DNA from: Aurantimicrobium minutum
GTDB lineage: Bacteria; Actinomycetota; Actinomycetes; Actinomycetales; Microbacteriaceae
Direction of reading: 5' to 3'
DNA length: 64,000 bases
Assembly: GCF_029893825.1 (NCBI RefSeq)
Contig: NZ_JARXXV010000001.1
Coordinates: forward strand, 682,001 to 746,000
Both the position numbers and the translations under genes were made by a program. Positions 50,753 through 59,364 of the stretch are shown piece after piece (within the stretch, counting starts at the first letter, position 1; every line of letters starts with the position of its first letter). The notes under the pieces were generated by a model. It worked only from the letters and a program-made list of their open reading frames with translations, had not been told where the DNA came from and did not search any database.

Positions 50753-51856
50753 TTACACACTCATTAAGCGACGAGCAGCTTCAGCAATGCGCTCATCGGT
50801 TTCTGTCAGAGACAGTCGCACATGGTTGGGATAGAAATCGCCATAAAAAACACCCGGTCCGGCAATGATACCCAGACCCGCGAGCTTGTCTATGGATGCC
50901 CACGCATCCACACCTTCTGTGACCCAGAGGTAAAGTCCCGCTTCACTATGGTCAATGCGGTATCCAGCAGAGTTCAGGGCAGGAATAAGCAGTTCACGGC
51001 GAGCGCGGTAGAGCTCTTTCTGGGCAGCGACGTGTGCATCGTCTGCGAGCGCTGCAACCATGGCTGCTTGCACTGGCCCTGGCTGCATCATTCCTGCGTG
51101 TTTACGAATATTGGTGAGCTGAGCAATGAGTGCGGCATCTCCGGCGACAAAGGCGGCACGGTAGCCGGCAAGGTTGGACTGTTTACTCAGTGAGTAGGCG
51201 GTAAGGATTCCGGTGAGGTCTCCCCCGGTTACCTCGGGATCGAGCAGGGAGGGAATGGGTTCACTTTCCCAGGGACCTGACCAGCCCAGCTCGGCATAGC
51301 ATTCATCGCCCACGATGTAGGCACCGAGTTCTCGTGCTCGCTTCACTCGTGCAGTGAGCTGTGCCTTATCGAGTACTCGTCCATCTGGGTTCCCTGGGCT
51401 GTTGAGCCACACCAGTTTGGTGTTCTCAGGCCACTGGGCAGGATCATCTGACGGGAAAGGCGTGGCCTCAGCCATTCGGGCACCAATGTCATAGGTGGGG
51501 TAGGCAGCCGTGGGGTGCACCACGACATCACCAGGACCCAGGCGCAGCATGAAGGGCAACCATGCAACGAATTCTTTGGAGCCAATGGTGGGAAGAACGT
51601 TCTCAACACCTAGTCCGGTTACCCCGCGTCGACGGGCAAACCACTCAACGATGGCTTCTCGCAGTGCTGGCGTTCCAATGGTGGTCGGATAGGCATGTGA
51701 ATCAGTGGCCTTGGCCAACGCTTCGCGGATGACGTCAGGTGTGGGGTCTACCGGTGAACCGATGGAGAGGTCAATGGCACCGCCGGGGTGAGCTTTCGCC
51801 TTCGCCACGTAGGGCGCCATGGCATCCCACGGGTATTCAGGCAGCTCAGTGAGCAT
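50753..51856 (-). CDS. dapC: Succinyldiaminopimelate aminotransferase
   Basis: 367 aa. Class I PLP aminotransferase; PLP lysine in AYSLSKQSNLAGYR, substrate segment LSIGSPVDPTPD near the N-terminus, and the aspartate in YIVGDECYAELGW. It gives N-succinyl-LL-DAP in the same pathway as dapD and dapE. Actinobacterial dapC typically follows fdxA, as here with 5 bp between. The gene lies about 100 bp from gltA. Confidence 0.92.
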   Translation of the reverse strand: MLTELPEYPWDAMAPYVAKAKAHPGGAIDLSIGSPVDPTPDVIREALAKATDSHAYPTTIGTPALREAIVEWFARRRGVTGLGVENVLPTIGSKEFVAWLPFMLRLGPGDVVVHPTAAYPTYDIGARMAEATPFPSDDPAQWPENTKLVWLNSPGNPDGRVLDKAQLTARVKRARELGAYIVGDECYAELGWSGPWESEPIPSLLDPEVTGGDLTGILTAYSLSKQSNLAGYRAAFVAGDAALIAQLTNIRKHAGMMQPGPVQAAMVAALADDAHVAAQKELYRARRELLIPALNSAGYRIDHSEAGLYLWVTEGVDAWASIDKLAGLGIIAGPGVFYGDFYPNHVRLSLTETDERIAEAARRLMSV

Positions 51857-51861
51857 GAAAC

Positions 51862-52179
51862 TTAGGCCTGGGGTGGAAGTGCAGTAATGACAGCGTGGTC
51901 GCCTTTAATGACGCCAACCTTGGCAGCACCGCCGGGGGAACCAATTTCTTGGAAGAACTCAACGTTGGCCTTGTAGTAGTCAGCCCACTGCTCAGGAAGA
52001 TCATCTTCGTAGTAGATGGCTTCAACAGGGCAGACCGGTTCACATGCGCCACAGTCAACACACTCGTCGGGGTGGATGTAGAGCATGCGGTCACCCTCGT
52101 AGATGCAGTCCACGGGGCATTCATCGATACAGGCACGGTCCTTCACGTCGACACATGGCAGGGCGATGACGTAGGTCAC
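51862..52179 (-). CDS. fdxA: 7Fe ferredoxin
   Basis: 105 aa. Two iron-sulfur binding blocks, CVDVKDRACIDECPVDC and CVDCGACEPVCPVE, give one [3Fe-4S] and one [4Fe-4S] cluster. Such ferredoxins pass electrons to dehydrogenases or P450s. AAGGAG lies 8 nt before the GTG at 52179, and a TAAACT at 52217-52222 is a likely -10. dapC follows 5 bp downstream. Confidence 0.95.
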   Translation of the reverse strand: MTYVIALPCVDVKDRACIDECPVDCIYEGDRMLYIHPDECVDCGACEPVCPVEAIYYEDDLPEQWADYYKANVEFFQEIGSPGGAAKVGVIKGDHAVITALPPQA

Positions 52180-52216
52180 GTGGGTACTCCTTCAACGAAC
52201 GGGTGTTACGAGTTCA

Positions 52217-52222
52217 AGTTTA
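52217..52222 (-). promoter_or_regulatory. Putative -10 box of fdxA-dapC
   Basis: TAAACT on the minus strand, about 38 nt before the GTG at 52179 and overlapping the stop of the DUF6113 gene. It would give a short leader containing the AAGGAG. Confidence 0.4.
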
Positions 52223-52642
52223 CGCGTTTACTGTTGTGCTCTTGTCCGCGCCACGGTGTCGCTGCGGCAAGCGTGGCCAGGCAACCACAATGGTGGCAAT
52301 CAGGGTGGGCACCACTGCCCAGATGGTGCCCCACAGGTTATTGGGCACAAGCACCGATCCCCCGGTGCTTTGCTGGCTCAAGAGAAAAACCATTCCCACG
52401 ATGCCCAGTGCTGCACTGAGCACAACGAGTCGATCCTCAACAACGATGCGCAGACCCACCAAGAATCCGATCAGCACGATGACACTAAGGATTAATCCCC
52501 ACGGGATATCAATGTTCGCCACCGTGATCACACTCTGGTGAACAACCGTGGTGATGGATCCAACCAATAAGCCCATGCCCAGTGCTCCAGCACACAGCAA
52601 CAGTCGAGTGGAGACAGGGTGCTTCACGGCAGTTTCAGGCAT
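52220..52642 (-). CDS. DUF6113-like membrane protein
   Basis: 140 aa with four predicted membrane helices (about 13-35, 45-63, 70-85, 100-120). Proteins of this size and position beside fdxA-dapC are common in Microbacteriaceae. Function is unknown. The ATG at 52642 has TACACT 7 nt upstream, so its transcript is probably leaderless. Confidence 0.75.
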   Translation of the reverse strand: MPETAVKHPVSTRLLLCAGALGMGLLVGSITTVVHQSVITVANIDIPWGLILSVIVLIGFLVGLRIVVEDRLVVLSAALGIVGMVFLLSQQSTGGSVLVPNNLWGTIWAVVPTLIATIVVAWPRLPQRHRGADKSTTVNA

Positions 52643-52649
52643 GTTGTTA

Positions 52650-52655
52650 AGTGTA
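52650..52655 (-). promoter_or_regulatory. -10 box, leaderless promoter of DUF6113 gene
   Basis: TACACT on the minus strand, 7 nt before the ATG at 52642. Confidence 0.5.
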
Positions 52656-52721
52656 TCTAGCTATAAATCGTTCGCATCCGTATGATTATTTCCATGCAAT
52701 GGCAATATCGCGTTGACGAGG

Positions 52722-52765
52722 TTAGGTAATCCTTACTAAGGTTAACCTTACTTAGGTAAACCTAA
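52722..52765 (+). promoter_or_regulatory. Three tandem DtxR/IdeR-type iron boxes
   Basis: TTAGGTAATCCTTA (52722-52735), TAAGGTTAACCTTA (52737-52750, a perfect palindrome) and TTAGGTAAACCTAA (52752-52765) begin every 15 bp. They match the inner core of the actinobacterial iron-box consensus TTAGGTTAGGCTAACCTAA. The last one ends 31 nt before the efeU start, so it would cover the -35 region. Confidence 0.85.
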
Positions 52766-52796
52766 CTGCTTTCCCTCCCCACAGATTGTTCAGTTC

Positions 52797-53612
52797 ATGC
52801 TCGCAAACCTCTTGATCGGCCTCCGCGAAGGACTCGAAGCTGCACTGATCATTGGCATCCTGGCTGCATATCTGATCAAGATTGATCGCCGCGATGCACT
52901 TCCCAAGATGTGGCTGGGTGTGGGGATTGCCGCATTGATCTCCGCCATCGTGGGCATCATGCTCGGCACAGGTGTTGCGCAACTAGAAGGACCACCCGAG
53001 GAAATCCTTGCCGGAACCCTGTCCTTCCTGGCCGTTGCTCTGGTCACCTGGATGGTGTTCTGGATGGCCAAGACCGCCCGCAACCTCAAAGGCCACCTCG
53101 AATCTGACATTGATAAGAATCTTGCCGGAAACGGCTGGGGACTGATGTTCGTGGCATTCCTCGCCGTGGGCCGTGAAGGAATCGAAACTGCACTGTTTAT
53201 CTGGGCCGCTGCAACCGCAACCGGTGAAAAGATTCTTCCCACCATCGGCGCCATCGTTGGCCTCGGCGTTGCTGCCCTGTTGGGCTGGCTCATCTTCAAG
53301 GGCATGGTTCGTTTGAACCTGAGCAAGTTCTTCACCTGGTCTGGTGCCTTCTTGATCATCGTTGCTGCCGGTGTGCTCAGCTATGGCATCCACGAATGGC
53401 AGGAAGCAGGCCTGCTTCCAGGAGATGCCGACAAGGCATTCAACGTCTCTGGGGCGATTCCACCAGATAGCTGGTATGGCGTTCTGCTTCGCGGCACCAT
53501 CGGCTTCACGCCCGAGATGTCGTGGCTTCAGGTCATCGGCTGGATCGGATTCGCAGCGATCATGCTGACCCTGTTCTTGCGCCAAATGAAAGCGAAAACC
53601 CCCGCCAAGTAA
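52797..53612 (+). CDS. efeU: EfeU/FTR1-type iron permease
   Basis: 271 aa with seven predicted membrane segments. The two iron-binding motifs are intact: REGLE at 10-14 and REGIE at 126-130. It takes up iron across the membrane; in other bacteria it works with EfeO and EfeB, which are not adjacent here. A weak -10-like GATTGT precedes the ATG, with no Shine-Dalgarno. The iron boxes directly upstream point to repression by a DtxR-family protein under iron sufficiency. Its stop lies inside the terminator hairpin. Confidence 0.93.
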   Translation: MLANLLIGLREGLEAALIIGILAAYLIKIDRRDALPKMWLGVGIAALISAIVGIMLGTGVAQLEGPPEEILAGTLSFLAVALVTWMVFWMAKTARNLKGHLESDIDKNLAGNGWGLMFVAFLAVGREGIETALFIWAAATATGEKILPTIGAIVGLGVAALLGWLIFKGMVRLNLSKFFTWSGAFLIIVAAGVLSYGIHEWQEAGLLPGDADKAFNVSGAIPPDSWYGVLLRGTIGFTPEMSWLQVIGWIGFAAIMLTLFLRQMKAKTPAK

Positions 53613-53625
53613 GGCGAGGGTTTTC
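53594..53625. terminator. Terminator overlapping the efeU stop
   Basis: GAAAACCCCCGCC pairs with GGCGAGGGTTTTC with one mismatch, then TTCTG. It ends efeU and lies between the convergent efeU and typA. Confidence 0.7.
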
Positions 53626-53654
53626 TTCTGAGTTCTGTAGTCAGACTTTGAGTA

Positions 53655-55562
53655 TTACTCGTTCTGCTTCTTGAGGCGGCTGGTGTTACGAGCACGTGCC
53701 TGAGCATCGAGCTCCACCTTGCGAATGCGCACAGTCTCAGGAGTAACCTCAACACACTCATCTTCACGAGCAAACTCGAGGCACTCTTCCAGAGAAAGAA
53801 TGCGTGACGGAGTCATGGATTCGAAGCTGTCTGCGGTCGATGAACGCATGTTGGTGAGCTTCTTTTCCTTGGTGATGTTCACATCCATGTCATCGGCACG
53901 AGAGTTCTCACCGATCACCATGCCTTCGTAAACCTCTTCAGTGGGCTGAACGAAGAAGCTCATGCGTTCCTGCAGACCAATGATGGCAAACGGGGTAACA
54001 ACACCTGCGCGGTCAGCAACAATCGAACCGTTCACACGGGTCACAATCTGACCAGCCCACTCTTCGTAGCCGTGAGCAATCGCGTTAGCAATACCAGTAC
54101 CACGAGTTGCGGTGAGGAATTCGGTGCGGAAACCAATCAGACCACGCGAAGGAACAATGAATTCCATGCGAACCCAGCCGGTGCCGTGGTTGACCATGGA
54201 CTCCATGCGGCCCTTACGTGCTGCGAGAAGCTGCGTAACAGCACCAAGGTATTCCTCAGGAACATCGATGGTGAGGTGTTCGTATGGCTCGTGAGTCTTG
54301 CCATCAACCTTCTTGGTCACTACCTGTGGCTTACCCACGGTGAGCTCGAAGCCCTCGCGGCGCATGTTTTCAACCAGAATGGCCAGAGCGAGCTCACCAC
54401 GACCTTGAACTTCCCAGGTGTCTGGGCGTCCAATGTCAACAACCTTGAGCGACACGTTACCGATGAGCTCACGGTCCAGGCGGTCCTTCACCATACGAGC
54501 AGTGAGCTTGTGACCCTTGACCTTGCCCACCAGAGGCGAGGTGTTGGTTCCAATGGTCATCGAGATTGCAGGGTCATCCACAGTAATTGCAGGCAGTGGA
54601 CGAACGTCATCGGGATCAGCCAAAGTTTCGCCGATGGTGATGTCTTCAATACCTGCCACCGCAACGATGTCACCGGGAGCTGCACTCTCAGCAGGGAAAC
54701 GCTCGAGAGCCTTGGTCTTGAGCAGTTCGGTAATACGAACGTTGGCCACGGTGCCGTCGTGCTTGACCCAAGCAACGGTCTGACCCTTACGGATGGTTCC
54801 GTTGAACACACGAATCAGAGCCAGACGACCCAAGAATGGGGAAGCATCCAAGTTGGTGACGTGTGCCTGAAGAGGCGCTTCGTCATCGTAGGAAGGCGCA
54901 GGAATGTGCTGCAGGATTGCTTCGAACAGTGGCTCGAGGTCATCGTTATCGGGCAGCGTGCCATCAGCAGGCTTGTTGTGGCTGGCAGCACCGGCACGGC
55001 CGGATGCGTAGACAACAGGAACATCCAGGATGGAGTCCAAGTCAAGATCGGGCACGTCATCTGCCATGTCAGAAGCAAGACCAAGAAGTAGGTCCTGGCT
55101 CTCGCCCACAACCTCGTCAATACGAGCATCGGGACGGTCGGTCTTGTTGACCAGAAGAATGACGGGAAGCTTTGCTTCCAGTGCCTTACGCAGCACGAAA
55201 CGAGTCTGAGGAAGAGGACCTTCCGATGCGTCAACGAGCAGAACGACGCCATCAACCATGGACAAACCACGCTCAACCTCGCCACCGAAGTCAGCGTGAC
55301 CTGGGGTGTCAATCACGTTGATGGTGATGGGGCCGTTGGTGGCGTGCTTACCCTCATAGGACACTGCAGTGTTCTTGGCGAGGATGGTGATGCCCTTTTC
55401 GCGCTCGAGGTCGTTCGAGTCCATCATGCGGTCATCAGCAGAGAAGTGTGCGTCGAAAGAGTTGGTCTGCTTGAGCATTGCATCAACCAGGGTGGTCTTT
55501 CCGTGGTCAACGTGGGCAACGATTGCAACGTTGCGCAGGTCTGAGCGGAGGGCGTGCGCCAT
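53655..55562 (-). CDS. typA: Ribosome-associated GTPase TypA/BipA
   Basis: 635 aa from the ATG at 55562, which has GAGAGGA 6 nt upstream. G-domain motifs are AHVDHGKTTL, NDLEREKGITI, DTPGHADFGG and NKTDRPDA, followed by translation-factor domains and the TypA-specific C-terminal region. It binds the 70S ribosome and aids large-subunit assembly at low temperature and under stress. An in-frame extension to 55652 is not needed. The upstream gap of about 165 bp to the peptide transporter shows no other feature. Confidence 0.95.
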   Translation of the reverse strand: MAHALRSDLRNVAIVAHVDHGKTTLVDAMLKQTNSFDAHFSADDRMMDSNDLEREKGITILAKNTAVSYEGKHATNGPITINVIDTPGHADFGGEVERGLSMVDGVVLLVDASEGPLPQTRFVLRKALEAKLPVILLVNKTDRPDARIDEVVGESQDLLLGLASDMADDVPDLDLDSILDVPVVYASGRAGAASHNKPADGTLPDNDDLEPLFEAILQHIPAPSYDDEAPLQAHVTNLDASPFLGRLALIRVFNGTIRKGQTVAWVKHDGTVANVRITELLKTKALERFPAESAAPGDIVAVAGIEDITIGETLADPDDVRPLPAITVDDPAISMTIGTNTSPLVGKVKGHKLTARMVKDRLDRELIGNVSLKVVDIGRPDTWEVQGRGELALAILVENMRREGFELTVGKPQVVTKKVDGKTHEPYEHLTIDVPEEYLGAVTQLLAARKGRMESMVNHGTGWVRMEFIVPSRGLIGFRTEFLTATRGTGIANAIAHGYEEWAGQIVTRVNGSIVADRAGVVTPFAIIGLQERMSFFVQPTEEVYEGMVIGENSRADDMDVNITKEKKLTNMRSSTADSFESMTPSRILSLEECLEFAREDECVEVTPETVRIRKVELDAQARARNTSRLKKQNE

Positions 55563-55728
55563 GAGAAATCCTCTCGATGACCCATACCTGGTCATCGTTG
55601 GTGAAAAGTGACTGCCCGACAAAATAAAACCAGCGGCACCACAGGTGTGCAATGCCGGGTAAATCGAGCACTACCAGCATACCGCAGGGGGTTCTGTTTC
55701 CCCGCCCGGACGGTGTTTATAACTTCAA

Positions 55729-57435
55729 CTAGCTCTTGTTGCCCAACTTGATGTTCGCACCAGGAATCGCTTCCAGAAGCTTCTTGGTGTATTCCTCACG
55801 GGGGTTATCAAACACTTCTTGAGTTGAGGCAGCCTCCACGATCTCACCCTTGCTCATCACGCAGACATTGTCCGCAATGACGCGAACGACAGCGAGGTCG
55901 TGGGTAATGAAGAGATAGGTCAGGCCAAGTTCTTGCTGCAGTTCGTGCAGCAGAGCAAGAATTTGCGCCTGCACCAACACATCAAGGGCAGAAACAGCCT
56001 CATCGAGGATCACAATGTCGGGCTTGAGTGCCAGAGCACGAGCAATAGCCACGCGCTGACGCTGACCACCGGAGAGCTCATTGGGATAGCGGGTTGCAAT
56101 AGTTCTGGGCAGAGAGACCTGATCAAGCAGTTCCATCACGCGATCACGTCGCTGGGCTCTGCTGCCCACCTTATGGGTCACCAGTGGCTCAGCAATGGTG
56201 TTGAAAATGTTGACCAGAGGATCCAAGGAGCCGAAAGGATCTTGGAACACGGGTTGCATCCGACGACGCAGGCCAAAAAGATCCTTGGCGGAGAGGTCTG
56301 CTACACGCAGGCCATCAATCACGATGTCACCAGAGGTGGGTTTTTCCAGACCCAACAACATCTTGGCCACAGTGGACTTACCCGAACCCGACTCCCCCAC
56401 CAACGCCATGGTGGTGCCTCGAGCAATAGAGAACGACACATTCTTCACAGCGGAGAATGAACTCTTCTTTAGGCCTGACCCACCACGGATGGTGTAGTCC
56501 TTACACAGGTTAGTGACCTGAATAACGGTCTCTTTGGCTGCAACGGCAGCAGTGCGCTGCGCTGCAACGGCAGAGAGATCAAACTCAGCTACTGAAGAGT
56601 CTTTCTTGACCGAGCTCAGTCTGCGTGAAGCCAGGCTTGGCGCCGCTGCTACGAGTCGTTGAGTGTAGGGGTGGAGGGGGTTCTCCAGAATTTCGCGGCT
56701 GGGACCAGCCTCGACAATCTTTCCTCGATACATCACAACCAGTTGCTCAGCGCGTTCAGCTGCAAGGCCTAGGTCGTGGGTAATCAAAATCACCGCGGTG
56801 TTCTTTTCCTTGGTGAGCTCATCCAGGTGATCAAGGATGGTGCGCTGAACAGTCACGTCCAAAGCTGAGGTGGGCTCGTCAGCGATGAGCAGCTGTGGAT
56901 TGGCAGAAAGACCAATACCGATGAGCACGCGCTGGCGCATACCACCAGAGAATTGGTGCGGGAACTGCTTCAGGCGCTTCTCTGCATCTGCTAGACCTGC
57001 TTGTTTGAGTACCTCAATGGCCTTGGCGCGGATCTCTTTCTTGCCTGAGGCAACACCGTTGGCCTTGATGGTTTCTTCGACCTGGAATCCCACGCTCCAG
57101 ACAGGGTTCAAGTTCGACATGGGGTCTTGTGGCACAAAACCAATCTGACGGCCACGAACCTTCTCGAGCTCAGATTCGCTGAGCGCAGTGAGCTCTTGGC
57201 CGTTGAACTTAATGGAGCCCTCGGTGATCTTTCCTGTGCCAGGCAGCAGGTTGATAATCGCGTGAGCAGTAGTGGATTTACCCGAACCAGACTCCCCCAC
57301 AATTGCGAGGGTTTGCCCTGGCATCAGGGTGAGATCAACACCATTGACTGCTGTGACGTCACCATTTTGGGTGGAGAATCCAACCTTGAGGCCACGGATC
57401 TCCAGAAGTGGTTCCACTGTATTCTTCTCGCTCAT
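55729..57435 (-). CDS. Peptide ABC transporter, fused two-domain ATPase
   Basis: 568 aa. Two nucleotide-binding domains are fused in one chain. NBD1 (about 1-260) has GESGSGKST, FSGGMRQRV and LLIADEPTSALD; NBD2 (about 310-560) has GESGSGKSTV, LSGGQRQRVAIARAL and IVILDEAVSALD. It equals DppD plus DppF. It drives the permeases upstream on the same strand, overlapping the DppC-like gene by 4 nt (ATGA). The import cargo is probably oligopeptides. Confidence 0.92.
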   Translation of the reverse strand: MSEKNTVEPLLEIRGLKVGFSTQNGDVTAVNGVDLTLMPGQTLAIVGESGSGKSTTAHAIINLLPGTGKITEGSIKFNGQELTALSESELEKVRGRQIGFVPQDPMSNLNPVWSVGFQVEETIKANGVASGKKEIRAKAIEVLKQAGLADAEKRLKQFPHQFSGGMRQRVLIGIGLSANPQLLIADEPTSALDVTVQRTILDHLDELTKEKNTAVILITHDLGLAAERAEQLVVMYRGKIVEAGPSREILENPLHPYTQRLVAAAPSLASRRLSSVKKDSSVAEFDLSAVAAQRTAAVAAKETVIQVTNLCKDYTIRGGSGLKKSSFSAVKNVSFSIARGTTMALVGESGSGKSTVAKMLLGLEKPTSGDIVIDGLRVADLSAKDLFGLRRRMQPVFQDPFGSLDPLVNIFNTIAEPLVTHKVGSRAQRRDRVMELLDQVSLPRTIATRYPNELSGGQRQRVAIARALALKPDIVILDEAVSALDVLVQAQILALLHELQQELGLTYLFITHDLAVVRVIADNVCVMSKGEIVEAASTQEVFDNPREEYTKKLLEAIPGANIKLGNKS

Positions 57436-58373
57436 CGCAGTGCCCTCGCCTTGGGGTCGAGTGCATCTCGGACAACTTCACCCATCATGATGAAGGCCAA
57501 GACAGTGATGGACAGGGCCAACGATGGCCAAATCAGGGTTTGTGGTGCGGTGCGCAAATCACCTTGTGCTTGGGAAATGTCATTTCCCCAGGACATAAAC
57601 GTGGGTGGAAGCCCCACACCTAAGAAGGACAGGGTTGCCTCCGCAACGATCGCTGCTGCCAGAGAGATGGTGGTGACAGCAATCACGGGCGCAATCGAGT
57701 TGGGAAGAACGTGACGCCACAGAATGCGGAACCGGCTCACCCCGATTGCAGTCGAGGCCATTACGAAGTCCGAGTTCTTCACACGCAAAATCTCAGCACG
57801 CAACACACGGGCTGTGGAAGGCCACGCGAAGATGCCAATCGCCAGCGAGATGACGATCACGTCACGGTTCTTAGAGAACACAGACATGATGACCACGGCA
57901 GCAAGGATGTAGGGGATAGAGAAGAAGATATCTCCGGCACGGGAAAGCAGGGAGTCGAGCCAGCCACCATAGAACCCGGCAAATGCTCCAAACAAAATAC
58001 CCAGCACCGCAGTCATGACGGTCACCACGATGCCCACAGACAGGGAGGTAGAGGTGCCATGAATAATTCGGCTGTAAACATCACAGCCCTGCTTAGTAAA
58101 GCCCAGAGGGTGTCCTGCGGTGGGACCTGCATTGCTGTTGGCAAGCAGACAGTTGGTATCTGGTGAGACGTTGGTAAACCACCCAGGGAATAAAGCAACC
58201 AGAGTCACCAAAATGATGAGAACACCCGAAATGTAAAACATGGGGCGCTTGCGCATATCGCGCCAAGCATCAATCCAGAGGTTGCTGGGCTTTTCGGCAA
58301 CCGAGACAGAGTCGACGGCTGCAATTGGCGTCTCGTCTAATGGGGCGACGTAGTGCGTGTCCTTATTTGCCAT
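57432..58373 (-). CDS. Peptide ABC transporter permease (DppC-like)
   Basis: 313 aa from the ATG at 58373. The permease has about six membrane segments and the EAA motif region RAEILRVKNSDFVMASTAIGVSRFRILWRHVLPN that contacts the ATPase. An N-terminal region of about 50 residues with DETPIAAVD is unusually long and acidic. It overlaps the DppB-like gene by 11 nt and the fused ATPase by 4 nt. The ATG is preferred over an upstream ATG at 58400, which would lie within the DppB-like gene. Confidence 0.9.
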   Translation of the reverse strand: MANKDTHYVAPLDETPIAAVDSVSVAEKPSNLWIDAWRDMRKRPMFYISGVLIILVTLVALFPGWFTNVSPDTNCLLANSNAGPTAGHPLGFTKQGCDVYSRIIHGTSTSLSVGIVVTVMTAVLGILFGAFAGFYGGWLDSLLSRAGDIFFSIPYILAAVVIMSVFSKNRDVIVISLAIGIFAWPSTARVLRAEILRVKNSDFVMASTAIGVSRFRILWRHVLPNSIAPVIAVTTISLAAAIVAEATLSFLGVGLPPTFMSWGNDISQAQGDLRTAPQTLIWPSLALSITVLAFIMMGEVVRDALDPKARALR

Positions 58374-59292
58374 AACGAATCCTTGGATCCAGTGCTGCAT
58401 AGAGCAAATCTGTGAGGAGGTTGACGACCAGATAGATCAACACCATGACGGTCACGAAAGACACCACAGTGGGGCCCTCGCCACGAATAATGGCTTGATA
58501 CAGGGTGCGCCCCACACCGGGAACGTTGAAGATGCCCTCAGTCACGGTTGCACCCACCAGCAGAACACCAAAGTCCACGGCAAGGAAGGTGACAACCGGA
58601 ATCAGAGAGTTACGCAGGATGTGCACACCGACTACACGGCGACGGCTGAGGCCTTTGCCAAAGGCGGTGCGGACAAAGTCCATACCCTCAGTCTCAATGA
58701 CGGAGTTGCGAGTCAAACGAATGATGTAAGCGATGCTGACGGTGGCCAAGACTGCCGCAGGAAGAATCAGTTCACTCCAGTCAGCTGCTGCCGAAACGGT
58801 GGGGCGTGCCCAACCCAGATTCAGCGCAAAGACGAGTTGCATCACGAAGGCAACAACGAAGATAGGCAGCGAGATCAAGATCAGGCTGGCGACCAACGCA
58901 GAAGAGTCAAAGAGTTTGCCCTTGCGAAGACCGGAGAACAGGCCGACTCCGATACCCACCACCATTTCAAAGAACAGGGCGATGGATGCCAACCGCAAGG
59001 TGACCGGGAATGTGGCGGCAAGAATGTCAGCTACAGGCTGACCAGAGAACGATGTTCCAAAGTCCCCTTGGAAGATGCCACCGATGTAAATCAAGTATTG
59101 AACAATGAAAGGTTGATCGAGGTGGTAGCGCTCACGCAGTTGCTGAGCTACGGCCTCGTTGACGCCATGATCGCCGAACAGGGCCACGATGGGATCCCCG
59201 GGCATGGCAAAGACCATGAAATAAATCAGCAGCGTTGTGCCGAAGAAAACTGGAATCGCCTGCAGGATGCGGCGGAGGATGTAACCAATCAT
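58363..59292 (-). CDS. Peptide ABC transporter permease (DppB-like)
   Basis: 309 aa from the ATG at 59292. The opening MIGYILRRILQAIPVFFGTTLLIYFMV and the EAA segment TRNSVIETEGMDFVRTAFGKGLSRRRVVGVHILRNSLIP are typical. The start is supported by TAAGCT 7 nt upstream with no Shine-Dalgarno; a longer frame to 59337 would cross a hairpin. It is therefore probably transcribed from its own promoter as well as by readthrough from the binding-protein gene. Confidence 0.9.
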   Translation of the reverse strand: MIGYILRRILQAIPVFFGTTLLIYFMVFAMPGDPIVALFGDHGVNEAVAQQLRERYHLDQPFIVQYLIYIGGIFQGDFGTSFSGQPVADILAATFPVTLRLASIALFFEMVVGIGVGLFSGLRKGKLFDSSALVASLILISLPIFVVAFVMQLVFALNLGWARPTVSAAADWSELILPAAVLATVSIAYIIRLTRNSVIETEGMDFVRTAFGKGLSRRRVVGVHILRNSLIPVVTFLAVDFGVLLVGATVTEGIFNVPGVGRTLYQAIIRGEGPTVVSFVTVMVLIYLVVNLLTDLLYAALDPRIRYGK

Positions 59293-59299
59293 TATGAAC

Positions 59300-59305
59300 A
59301 GCTTA
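59300..59305 (-). promoter_or_regulatory. -10 box, leaderless promoter of DppB-like gene
   Basis: TAAGCT on the minus strand, 7 nt before the ATG at 59292; its -35 region falls in the hairpin next to it. Confidence 0.45.
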
Positions 59306-59312
59306 GGAGTGT

Positions 59313-59340
59313 GGGGTGGTGGCGCTTGCGCCACCACCCC
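59313..59340 (-). terminator. Intercistronic hairpin after the binding-protein gene
   Basis: GGGGTGGTGGCGC (59313-59325) and GCGCCACCACCCC (59328-59340) form a perfect 13-bp stem with a TT centre. No U-tract follows on the minus strand. It may attenuate transcription or protect the binding-protein mRNA, giving more of that protein than of the permeases. Confidence 0.6.
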
Positions 59341-59364
59341 AGCTCTCTTCTATAGAGTCAGGCT

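Noticed and set aside
54072-55091. A 339-codon plus-strand frame antisense to typA
   Set aside because: The typA reading is unambiguous, and the antisense product has no recognisable domain.
58357-59355. A 332-codon plus-strand frame antisense to the peptide permease
   Set aside because: It is rich in His, Gln and Asp with no family match, an artefact of the permease codon use.
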